A stretch of 6,796 bases of DNA from NCBI GenBank assembly GCA_022572825.1, contig JACZVE010000175.1, forward strand, positions 1-6,796, read 5' to 3'. Each line of letters opens with the position of its first letter. Position 1 is the first letter of the stretch. This DNA comes from SAR324 cluster bacterium (GTDB lineage Bacteria; SAR324; JACQKK01). The translations under genes and the position numbers were made by a program. Positions 1 to 5,926 of this stretch are shown here, one piece after another. The notes beneath the pieces are model-generated. The model worked only from the letters and a program-made list of their open reading frames with translations, ran no database searches and had not been told where the DNA came from.

Positions 1-1
1 C

Positions 2-532
2 ACAGTGGTCAAGGGGGAGGTAGAAAGGCTGGGAGCGTGGTTCATCGACCTGGACGTTTCCCACGAGGAGGCCCAGGACGAGGGAGGCTATGCCAAGGGG
101 TTGAGCGAGGAGCACCAGCGCCGGGAACTGGAGCTGATCGCCGGGCGGCTGCCCCGAACCGACATCATCATCACCACCGCCGCGATACCCGGCAAGCGGG
201 CGCCGATTCTGATCACCGAGGCAATGCTGAAGGAACTCAAACCCGGGTCGATCATCGTGGATTTGGCTGCGGAAGGAGGGGGCAACTGCGAGCTCACCGA
301 GTACGATCGCACCGTTGTCAAGCACGGAGTAACGATTATCGGTAAGATCAATCTGCCCGCGCTCATGCCCGTGCACGCCAGCCAGATGTATTCCAAAAAC
401 GTCAGTAACCTGGTCTTCCACCTGCTGGGCGAAGATGGGCAGCTCAACCTGAACTTTGAAGACGCCATCACCGCCGGCGTGGTAGCCACCCACGGCGGGA
501 AAATCGTGCATCCCGCGCTGCAGTCCGGGTAG
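2..532 (+). CDS. pntAA: NAD(P) transhydrogenase subunit alpha part 1 (domain I), 3' part only
   Basis: This is the C-terminal 176 residues of the soluble NAD(H)-binding subunit of proton-translocating transhydrogenase; the frame is open to the left edge, so the gene starts outside the window. The GTG at 5 is an internal valine, not a start. The fragment carries the alanine dehydrogenase/PNT Rossmann-domain signatures. A GGYAK mobile-loop motif lies at fragment residues 28-32, followed by an SEEHQRRE stretch. Further on are TTAAIPGKRAPILIT, then the SIIVDLAAEGGGNCE strand-loop and the GKINLPALMPVHASQMYSKN segment. In the family this domain binds NADH on the cytoplasmic face and passes hydride to NADP+ bound on domain III. 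The frame ends after the soluble domain with a TAG stop, and the first membrane helices are in a separate gene 70 bp downstream. This is therefore the split-alpha (three-subunit) form rather than the fused E. coli PntA. Identification is secure; the subunit split is read directly from the sequence. Confidence 0.95.
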   Translation, partial: TVVKGEVERLGAWFIDLDVSHEEAQDEGGYAKGLSEEHQRRELELIAGRLPRTDIIITTAAIPGKRAPILITEAMLKELKPGSIIVDLAAEGGGNCELTEYDRTVVKHGVTIIGKINLPALMPVHASQMYSKNVSNLVFHLLGEDGQLNLNFEDAITAGVVATHGGKIVHPALQSG

Positions 533-589
533 CCGCGGAGGCCGGCCGGTCCCGCAGTGGGGAGCGATGGACACGCCGGGTTTGTAGCC

Positions 590-594
590 GGGAG
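590..594 (+). promoter_or_regulatory. Ribosome binding site of pntAB
   Basis: GGGAG lies 8 bases before the ATG at 603. It supports that start for the short pntAB frame over alternatives in other frames. Confidence 0.6.
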
Positions 595-602
595 AGTCGT
601 TT

Positions 603-884
603 ATGGTATCCGTGTACCTGATGGGATTTTACGTACTTGTACTCGCCATGTTCGTGGGGTTCGAGATCATCTCCAAAGTGCCCCCAATGCTGCACACGCC
701 CCTCATGTCGGGTACCAACGCCATATCCGGTATATCGCTGGTGGGGGCGGTAGTGGCCGCGGGGAAGGGCGAGGGCGCCCTGGCCATAGGGTTGGGGGTT
801 GCCGCGGTCATTTGCGGTACGGTCAACGTCGTGGGCGGCTATTTGGTTACCAACCGTATGCTGCGCATGTTCCGCAGGAAGTGA
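603..884 (+). CDS. pntAB: NAD(P) transhydrogenase subunit alpha part 2 (small membrane subunit)
   Basis: A 93-residue inner-membrane protein corresponding to the C-terminal membrane segment of E. coli PntA. Three hydrophobic helices are visible, at about residues 4-20, 39-53 and 57-82. The family signature KVPPMLHTPLMSGTNAISGI occupies residues 25-44. The protein ends in a basic tail (RMFRRK), consistent with a cytoplasmic C-terminus. With PntB it forms the proton-conducting membrane domain that couples proton movement to hydride transfer between NADH and NADP+. It lies 70 bp after pntAA and 13 bp before pntB, in one apparent operon. One detail: the NAIxG motif carries serine (S42). Some relatives have histidine there, and that histidine is thought to take part in proton transfer. 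The family assignment is secure from the motif and the gene order. Confidence 0.95.
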   Translation: MVSVYLMGFYVLVLAMFVGFEIISKVPPMLHTPLMSGTNAISGISLVGAVVAAGKGEGALAIGLGVAAVICGTVNVVGGYLVTNRMLRMFRRK

Positions 885-897
885 ACGGACCTTTGCG

Positions 898-2304
898 ATG
901 AGAAATTTCCTGCTCGATCCCACTTACCAGGACGCCGTCTATCTGTTCGCCGCCGTCTTGTTCATCGTGGGCATCAGGATGCTCACCTCCCCGGAAACCG
1001 CTCCGCGCGGTAACTTTCTCTCCGCGCTGGCCATGCTGCTGGCGGTGGGCATCACGCTGGCCAGCGGGCGCATCGCGGACTTTCGCTGGATCGCGCTGGG
1101 GGTGGCCGTCGGTGCCGCGATCGGTATCTTGGCCTCGCAACTGGTGAAGATGACCGCCATGCCCCAGATGGTCGCGCTATACAACGGCCTGGGAGGAGCC
1201 GCCTCGGCGCTGGTGGCCGTATCGGAATTCCTGCGCCAGCCGGGCGCGCTCGATTACTTCCTGACGACGGTGATCATGCTGTCCCTGTTCGTGGGCGCGG
1301 TAACGTTGACGGGCAGCCTGGTCGCCTTCGCCAAGCTGCAGGAGCTGATTTCCGGTAAACCGGTGGCCTTCCCACTGCAGCACCCACTCAACCTGGTGTT
1401 CCTCGTCGCGGCCGTGATCTGCGGCGTGCTGGTGGTACTGGACGCGGAGCAGCTGCGGCTGTTCGCCGCCGTGGCCGCTCTGGCGCTCGTTTTAGGCGTC
1501 CTGGTTGTGATACCCATCGGCGGCGCGGACATGCCGGTTGTGATTGCGCTGCTGAACTCGTACTCGGGAGTCGCCGTTTCCTTCACCGGCTTCGTGCTGA
1601 CCAACAACGTGCTCATCATCACCGGCGCGCTGGTGGGCGCCTCGGGCCTGTTCCTCACCAACGAGATGTGCAAGGCCATGAACCGCTCCATCTGGAACGT
1701 GCTGTTCGGCGGATTCGGTCTTACGGAATCCGGCGCGCCCGCGGCAGGTGTGGCGGAGATACCCGGTGGGGGCGCGGTCAAGCCCTACACCATTGAAGAC
1801 GCCGTCACGGTGTTGGAGAATTCCGATTCGGTGATCTTCGTCCCCGGCTACGGAATGGCGGCCGCCCGGGCACAGCACCAGGTGCGCGAATTGGGGGATG
1901 CGCTGGAGCAGCGCGGTCTGGATGTCAAGTATGCCATCCACCCGGTGGCGGGGCGCATGCCGGGGCACATGAACGTGTTGCTGGCCGAGGCCAACGTCTC
2001 CTACGACCTGCTCAAGGACATGGATGAGATCAACAAGGATTTCAAAATGACCGACGTGGCACTGGTGATCGGCGCCAACGACGTGGTCAATCCCGCCGCC
2101 CACGAGGATGCCAGCAGTCCTATCTACGGCATGCCGGTACTGAACGCAGAGCAGGCGCGCACGGTCATGGTATTGAAGCGCAGCATGAATCCGGGCTTTG
2201 CGGGAATCGAGAACATGCTGTTTTATAGGGACAACACGATGATGCTGTTTGGGGATGCCCGTTCTACGCTGTCCAAGCTCGTGGACAGCCTGTCCCAGGA
2301 CTGA
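898..2304 (+). CDS. pntB: NAD(P) transhydrogenase subunit beta
   Basis: A 468-residue inner-membrane protein, close to the usual length for PntB. The N-terminal part (about residues 10-290) is a series of hydrophobic helices with the family segments KMTAMPQMVAL, GGADMPVVIALLNSYSG (D211 within it), TGALVGASG and EMCKAMNRS. A linker follows, then the cytoplasmic NADP(H)-binding domain III. That domain contains VIFVPGYGMAAARAQ (glycine-rich loop from G317), HPVAGRMPGHMNVLLAEA, IGANDVVNP (391-399), a SPIYGMPVL segment and KRSMNPGFAGIENMLF (from K427). All expected domain III motifs are intact. The frame is open upstream to 799, but the ATG at 898 gives the N-terminus expected for the family and avoids overlap with pntAB; its ribosome binding site is weak. 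N96 sits where E. coli PntB has His91. Together with PntAA and PntAB this makes the complete enzyme. Confidence 0.96.
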   Translation: MRNFLLDPTYQDAVYLFAAVLFIVGIRMLTSPETAPRGNFLSALAMLLAVGITLASGRIADFRWIALGVAVGAAIGILASQLVKMTAMPQMVALYNGLGGAASALVAVSEFLRQPGALDYFLTTVIMLSLFVGAVTLTGSLVAFAKLQELISGKPVAFPLQHPLNLVFLVAAVICGVLVVLDAEQLRLFAAVAALALVLGVLVVIPIGGADMPVVIALLNSYSGVAVSFTGFVLTNNVLIITGALVGASGLFLTNEMCKAMNRSIWNVLFGGFGLTESGAPAAGVAEIPGGGAVKPYTIEDAVTVLENSDSVIFVPGYGMAAARAQHQVRELGDALEQRGLDVKYAIHPVAGRMPGHMNVLLAEANVSYDLLKDMDEINKDFKMTDVALVIGANDVVNPAAHEDASSPIYGMPVLNAEQARTVMVLKRSMNPGFAGIENMLFYRDNTMMLFGDARSTLSKLVDSLSQD

Positions 2305-2322
2305 TCGGGGCATGGCGTGGGT

Positions 2323-2340
2323 GGCCGCGCCCCCGCGGCT
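2323..2340 (+). terminator. GC hairpin after pntB, possible weak terminator
   Basis: GCCGCG (2324-2329) pairs with CGCGGC (2334-2339) around a four-C loop, with one extra G-U pair possible at the base. It lies 19 bases after the pntB stop. No T-run follows, so intrinsic termination is doubtful; it could instead stabilise the 3' end of the pnt transcript. Confidence 0.3.
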
Positions 2341-2372
2341 CGCAAGCGGTGCGCCCCTGATCCGCCGCAGGC

Positions 2373-2402
2373 TTTAAATCACAAGCCATTTAGGCGATAC
2401 AT
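2373..2402 (+). promoter_or_regulatory. Possible sigma-70-type promoter in an AT-rich island
   Basis: TTTAAA (2373-2378) as a -35-like element lies 17 bases before GATACA (2396-2401) as a poor -10-like element, in the only AT-rich island of the gap. The matches to consensus are partial (4/6 and 3/6). The left element also overlaps a five-pair stem, GGCTT (2370-2374) with AAGCC (2383-2387). This is a guess based on position and composition; it would drive the gene at 2619. Confidence 0.2.
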
Positions 2403-2503
2403 ACAGATGGCTGCCAGCGAGAACAAAAGCGACGCTGGGCGCGGCTTGCGCACCGCCGATCCCGCGGCTGGGCAGGAGACACGCGGGGATGTCCGGGCGT
2501 CAA

Positions 2504-2577
2504 GGGGCAGCGTAGCTCCCCGCGGCGGGTCAAGGAAATCCCGTGCGTAAAGCCGTGGACCGAGGCAAATACATGGC
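2504..2577 (+). promoter_or_regulatory. Run of three short hairpins in the presumed leader of the 2619 gene
   Basis: Hairpin 1 (2504-2521): GGGG pairs with CCCC and AGC with GCT, with one bulged C and a GTA loop. Hairpin 2 (2526-2543): CGGG pairs with CCCG around a 10-base loop. Hairpin 3 (2552-2577): GCCGTG pairs with CATGGC, with one G-U pair and a 14-base loop. They stand one after another, ending 29 bases before the ribosome binding site. The pairings are read directly; a regulatory role is inference, and short stems are common in DNA this GC-rich. Confidence 0.25.
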
Positions 2578-2606
2578 AGGCAGGTCGAGGGATACCATCA
2601 AGGGAT

Positions 2607-2611
2607 GAGGG
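2607..2611 (+). promoter_or_regulatory. Ribosome binding site of the 392-codon gene
   Basis: GAGGG lies 7 bases before the ATG at 2619. It supports that start; the nearby ATG at 2605 is in another frame. Confidence 0.6.
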
Positions 2612-2618
2612 TCGAGCA

Positions 2619-3797
2619 ATGGCGACTACCAGACATGATGTAGCTCGCGTCTACAAGAGCGAAAGAGGCGCAGGCGAGGACTTCAATGACGTCCGTTTCC
2701 TGACGGAGGTCGAGGCCCAGTTCAAGTCCGAGACCATCATGGAGGAAGTTCGCTGGCGCCTGGAGGTACTCAACGAAATCGCTGCCCAACCGGGGTTGGA
2801 CGACGCTTCGGAGGTGCTGCGCGACAAGCTCACGCAGATCTTTACCGGCGGCGGCGACGAGAATGCGGTGCTGGGCCGCCTGAAGGAGCTCACGGACGTC
2901 CAGAACGCCGAAGGCGAGACGCTGAGTCTGCGCAGCTTCCTCAAGCGGGAGCGCCGCAGCTTCAGCGAAAGGGATTACCGGGGCGTGCTGGACAAAAAGA
3001 TCAGCAACACCCACGCCCACGTGGTCAACCTCATCGCTTACTACCCGGAAGCGGAAAGGGAACTGCACAAGCTGAGCGCCACGCTGAAAGGATTGGCCGG
3101 CAAATTGAAGGATTCCGACGTGCGTACGGCGTCCGTCAAAAAGATGGAGGATCGGACACGGGAGACTCCCGCCTTCGCGCTGTATGAGGATCTGAAGAGC
3201 CGCTTTCTGAAAGACTGGCTGAAACGATTCGCCAATCTGTCCGAAAGTGAGATCGCCGATCTCGATCCGGGCGAGGTGCAGCGCCTGATCCGCGAGCATC
3301 AACGCCATCAGATGACGCGGCTGCTGAAGACGAAGATCAAGATGCTGGAAACGGACATGACGTCACAATTGGGCATACACGATACGCTGGAGGGGGAATT
3401 CAAGGATCAAGAGTTCTGGAAAGGCGCCAACGTTGCGGCAAAATCCGCCTTCAACGATTGGGTGCTTGCCGTCGTGCGGGCCTTCGGCATGCTGCGGGGT
3501 CAGCGCTACGCCTTCTTCCAGTCCGAGGACAACCAGGAGCAGTATCTGCTCTTTGGCCTGGGCCTCTCCCACCTGCCGGAGGTAAGCTCCGATCCGATTC
3601 GCATGGTGCCCTACATCAAGCCATTCACCCGCAAAGGCACCTACCTGCTGGAGATCCGCAAGCGCGAAATTGGGGACCCGGAACAGTATTATCACGAGCT
3701 GTTGCACTATACGTTGCCGTTCCTGTTCGCCTTCGACCAGATGAAGGAATTTCAGATCCGTAACGAGCTGACCACGTTTTTCACCACCAAGTATTGA
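2619..3797 (+). CDS. Conserved-looking hypothetical protein, soluble, mostly helical (392 aa)
   Basis: I do not recognise the family. The ATG at 2619 has a good ribosome binding site, and codon use looks like that of the neighbours, so the gene is probably real and native. The protein has no signal peptide and no clear membrane helix. It is rich in charged residues and looks mainly alpha-helical. Segments at about 28-75, 140-165 and 185-260 have helical, partly coiled-coil-like patterning (for example residues 221-245). The last third is different: more aromatic and hydrophobic (WVLAVVRAFGMLRGQRYAFF from 281; QYLLFGLGLSHLP from 308), with likely beta strands near 327-350. An HELLH sequence at 359-363 matches the HExxH zinc-peptidase pattern, but only 29 residues follow it and no other protease feature is seen, so I make no enzymatic claim. 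The frame stays open for six codons beyond the TGA, into the DUF309 gene. Confidence 0.8.
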   Translation: MATTRHDVARVYKSERGAGEDFNDVRFLTEVEAQFKSETIMEEVRWRLEVLNEIAAQPGLDDASEVLRDKLTQIFTGGGDENAVLGRLKELTDVQNAEGETLSLRSFLKRERRSFSERDYRGVLDKKISNTHAHVVNLIAYYPEAERELHKLSATLKGLAGKLKDSDVRTASVKKMEDRTRETPAFALYEDLKSRFLKDWLKRFANLSESEIADLDPGEVQRLIREHQRHQMTRLLKTKIKMLETDMTSQLGIHDTLEGEFKDQEFWKGANVAAKSAFNDWVLAVVRAFGMLRGQRYAFFQSEDNQEQYLLFGLGLSHLPEVSSDPIRMVPYIKPFTRKGTYLLEIRKREIGDPEQYYHELLHYTLPFLFAFDQMKEFQIRNELTTFFTTKY

Positions 3798-3815
3798 TCC
3801 GCCGCGCCATCCTTC

Positions 3816-4370
3816 ATGGCCGTCGACCCGCCCCGCTACGCGCCAGGGTTGCCGCTGCCGGGCAGACCGTTCAAGCCGGGCGCCGGGCAATCGCGGCCCG
3901 CGCTGCCGTCCTTCGCCCCTCCCTGCCGCGGGCATCCCAAGGCGGAATCGGACGAGGCCGCCGGCCTGCCCTTTCGCTACGGCGTGGATCTGTTCAACGG
4001 CGGCTACTGGTGGGAGGCTCACGAAATCTGGGAAGACCTCTGGCGGCGCTCTCCCCGGGGCACCGCGCGGAACCATCTGCTCAAGGGGCTGATCATGCTC
4101 GCCGCGGCGCTGCTGAAGGGCTCCAGCGGGATGCCGCGGGGCCGCCGCCGCCTGCTCGGCCGGGGCCTGGAATACCTGCGCCGCGCCGCCGCCGGCGAGG
4201 CGGATCCCATTCCGCTGGGCGTGCCCCTGGCCGATCTCATCGCGCGGTATCAGGCCTGGCAGCAGCAAGCCGAGCAGCTGCAAAGCCACGCGGCATTGCT
4301 GGCGGGAATGCCGCGGCTATGGCTGCACACGGACGAAGACAGCCGCCCGCACCGCTCGCCTGGCGGTTAA
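3816..4370 (+). CDS. DUF309 family protein
   Basis: A 184-residue protein whose core matches the DUF309 family of unknown function. The hallmark run is at residues 57-77: VDLFNGGYWWEAHEIWEDLWR, containing the conserved WEAHE with H69 and E70. It is followed by the helical segment LLKGLIMLAAALLKG (88-102) and an arginine-rich helix. The N-terminus (PPRYAPGLPLPGRPFKPG, from residue 5) resembles the proline-rich leader seen in family members, which supports the ATG at 3816. The 18 bases between the previous TGA and this ATG contain no purine-rich ribosome binding site, so translation may be coupled to the upstream gene. The two genes lie in the same frame. The C-terminal tail after about residue 165 is poorly conserved in character. 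The family assignment is from recalled motif pattern; the biochemical role is not known to me. Confidence 0.85.
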   Translation: MAVDPPRYAPGLPLPGRPFKPGAGQSRPALPSFAPPCRGHPKAESDEAAGLPFRYGVDLFNGGYWWEAHEIWEDLWRRSPRGTARNHLLKGLIMLAAALLKGSSGMPRGRRRLLGRGLEYLRRAAAGEADPIPLGVPLADLIARYQAWQQQAEQLQSHAALLAGMPRLWLHTDEDSRPHRSPGG

Positions 4371-4431
4371 TCCAGGCCACGCCTACGCTAAAGCCGATGG
4401 TAATCGTGCGTCGGCGGCGCCCAATGCAACG
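4371..4431. other. 61-bp gap between convergent genes
   Basis: This gap lies between the stop of the DUF309 gene (+) and the stop of lpd (-). I find no stem followed by a T-run on either strand, so no intrinsic terminator can be called. Confidence 0.5.
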
Positions 4432-5847
4432 CTAAATATGGATGGCCCGGCCGTCCACGCCCAGTGCGGCCTCCTTGACCGCCTCGGAGAGCGTGGGGTG
4501 GGCATGGACCGAACGAGCCAGGTCCTCCGCGCTGGCGCCGAACTCCATGGCGATGGCCCCCTCGGCAATGACTTCCGAGGCGCGCGGGCCGATCACCAGC
4601 ATTCCCAACAGCCGGTCGCTGCCCGCATCGGCCAGGATCTTCACCAGCCCGTCCGTCTCGCCCATGGTCTTGGCGCGGGGGGTTGCCGTGAACGGATATG
4701 TCCCGGCCCTGTACTCCTTCCCCTGCTCCTTGAGCTCCTCCTCGCCGAATCCCACCCAGGCGATTTCCGGCCACGTGTACACGATCCAGGGAATGGCCTC
4801 GTAGGTGACGTGCCCGATCTGGCCGGCCAGGTGCTCCACGCAGGCGGACGCCTCCTCCATCGCCTTGTGGGCCAGCATCGGCCCGGCGGTCACGTCGCCG
4901 ATGGCGTAGATGGAGGGCACGGCCGTGCGAAAATGGCTGTCCACCACGATGCGGCCCTGTGCGTCCAGCTCGACCCCCACCTCTCCTGCGCCCAGGCCGT
5001 CCGCGAAGGGCCGCCGCCCCACCGCTACCAGCAGCACGTCGCCCTGCAGCGTGAGCGGTTCTCCGTCGGCCCGCTCCGCCGTCACGCTCACCTGCCCGCC
5101 GTTTTTCTCCACGCCGGTGACCCGCGTATCCAGGTGAAAGGTGAACCCCTGCTTGGTGAATAAGCGCTGAGCCAGGGTGCTGATCTGCTTGTCCAGCGGG
5201 CCGAGAAGCTTGGGCAGCATCTCGATCACCGTCACCTGGGCCCCCAGGCGCAGCCAGACCGACCCCATTTCCAGCCCGATGACACCGCCGCCGATGACGA
5301 TCAGGTGCCTGGGTACGCGCGTCAGCTCCAGCGCCTCGGTGGAGCTGATGATCCGCGTACCGTCGAACGGGGCACCCGGCAGCTCGATGGCGTCGCTGCC
5401 CGTCGCGATGAGGATGTTCTTTGCGACGAGGGCTTCCGGCTTCGCACCCTTGCCGCCCGCGCTCACCTCCACCTGCGTGGGCGAGGCGATGCGCGCCGTG
5501 CCGTGATACTGGGCGACCTTGTTCTTCTTCAGCAGGCCCGCCACGCCGCGGGTCAGTTCGCCCACCACTTTCTCCTTGCGCGCCATCATCGTCGCCAGGT
5601 CCAGTTTCACCCCAGCGACCTTGACGCCGTGGCTGCCCAATTTCTCCTTGGCCTGATGGTACAGCTCGCTGGATTCCAGCAGCGCCTTGCTGGGAATACA
5701 GCCGATATTGAGACAGGTGCCCCCCATGCTGTCCCACTTTTCGATGCAGGCCACCTTCATGCCCAACTGCGCGGCACGAATGGCCGCGACGTAACCGCCG
5801 GGCCCGGCCCCGATCACCACCAGGTCGAACTGCGCGGATTGGGCCAT
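4432..5847 (-). CDS. lpd: Dihydrolipoamide dehydrogenase (E3)
   Basis: A 471-residue flavoprotein of the usual family length that reoxidises dihydrolipoyl groups on E2, passing electrons through a disulfide and FAD to NAD+. Domains and motifs in order: the FAD-binding GAGPGG at 13-18; the redox-active disulfide in GGTCLNIGCIPSKALL (C45, C50); IATGSD (148-152); the NAD-binding glycine motif IGGGVIG (185-191); VGRRP (276-280) and AIGD (315-318) closing the FAD site. The C-terminal interface has HAHPTLSE, with H450 and E455 as the catalytic dyad that meets the partner subunit's disulfide. All catalytic residues are present. VYTWPEIAWVG (357-367) has tryptophan where serine, asparagine or histidine is commoner. 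It lies 79 bp after the E2 gene on the same strand, pointing to the 2-oxoglutarate dehydrogenase complex, though E3 is often shared with other lipoyl complexes. Confidence 0.96.
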   Translation of the reverse strand: MAQSAQFDLVVIGAGPGGYVAAIRAAQLGMKVACIEKWDSMGGTCLNIGCIPSKALLESSELYHQAKEKLGSHGVKVAGVKLDLATMMARKEKVVGELTRGVAGLLKKNKVAQYHGTARIASPTQVEVSAGGKGAKPEALVAKNILIATGSDAIELPGAPFDGTRIISSTEALELTRVPRHLIVIGGGVIGLEMGSVWLRLGAQVTVIEMLPKLLGPLDKQISTLAQRLFTKQGFTFHLDTRVTGVEKNGGQVSVTAERADGEPLTLQGDVLLVAVGRRPFADGLGAGEVGVELDAQGRIVVDSHFRTAVPSIYAIGDVTAGPMLAHKAMEEASACVEHLAGQIGHVTYEAIPWIVYTWPEIAWVGFGEEELKEQGKEYRAGTYPFTATPRAKTMGETDGLVKILADAGSDRLLGMLVIGPRASEVIAEGAIAMEFGASAEDLARSVHAHPTLSEAVKEAALGVDGRAIHI

Positions 5848-5856
5848 ATTCTCTCG

Positions 5857-5860
5857 CTCC
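5857..5860 (-). promoter_or_regulatory. Ribosome binding site of lpd, inside a small hairpin
   Basis: On the minus strand GGAG lies 9 bases before the ATG (complement of 5845-5847). It can pair with the CTCC just upstream of it (complement of 5865-5868) around a GAAC loop. The fifth inner pair is possible but would leave only two loop bases. Confidence 0.45.
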
Positions 5861-5926
5861 GTTCGGAGATTCCGGGATGCCCGTGGACGCTACGGGAGGG
5901 ACGGCGCAGAGCGTGAGCGCAGCACG

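Larger units (their letters stand above)
2305..2618. other. 314-bp intergenic stretch between pntB and the next gene
   Basis: I see no convincing gene here. The weak open frame at 2317-2550 has low-complexity R/A/G-rich content and no recognisable motif. The stretch holds a GC-only hairpin just after pntB, an AT-rich island near 2370-2410 that is the best promoter candidate, and three short hairpins between 2504 and 2577 just upstream of the next ribosome binding site. It contains no tRNA. Confidence 0.7.

Noticed and set aside
799..897. N-terminal extension of pntB by 33 codons
   Set aside because: It overlaps pntAB in another frame and would add a Cys/Ser/Trp-rich stretch unlike PntB; the ATG at 898 gives the expected N-terminus.
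1492..2313. 273-codon open frame antisense to pntB
   Set aside because: It is opposite a secure gene, has His/Arg/Val-rich low-complexity content and no motif, so it is a shadow of pntB codon usage.
2317..2550. Small open frame (77 codons from a GTG, or 47 from the ATG at 2407) between pntB and the unknown gene
   Set aside because: The product is R/A/G-rich with no motif, there is no convincing ribosome binding site, and it overlaps the hairpins of the presumed leader.
2545..2554. GCGTAAAGCC resembles the core of the cyclic-di-GMP class I riboswitch
   Set aside because: Only 8 of 10 bases match the remembered ACGCAAAGCC core, and the surrounding stems do not form the expected two-hairpin arrangement. 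An Infernal search with the c-di-GMP-I model would settle it.
4385..4436. Direct repeat ACGCTAAA at 4385-4392 and 4429-4436 flanking the convergent gap
   Set aside because: Only 8 bases, no mobile-element features between the copies, and the second copy overlaps the lpd stop; chance is sufficient.
4388..5737. Long open frame (449 codons) on the minus strand in a different frame inside lpd
   Set aside because: It lies wholly within a secure lpd gene, its product is G/R/A-rich with no family motif, and it is the usual GC-driven shadow frame.
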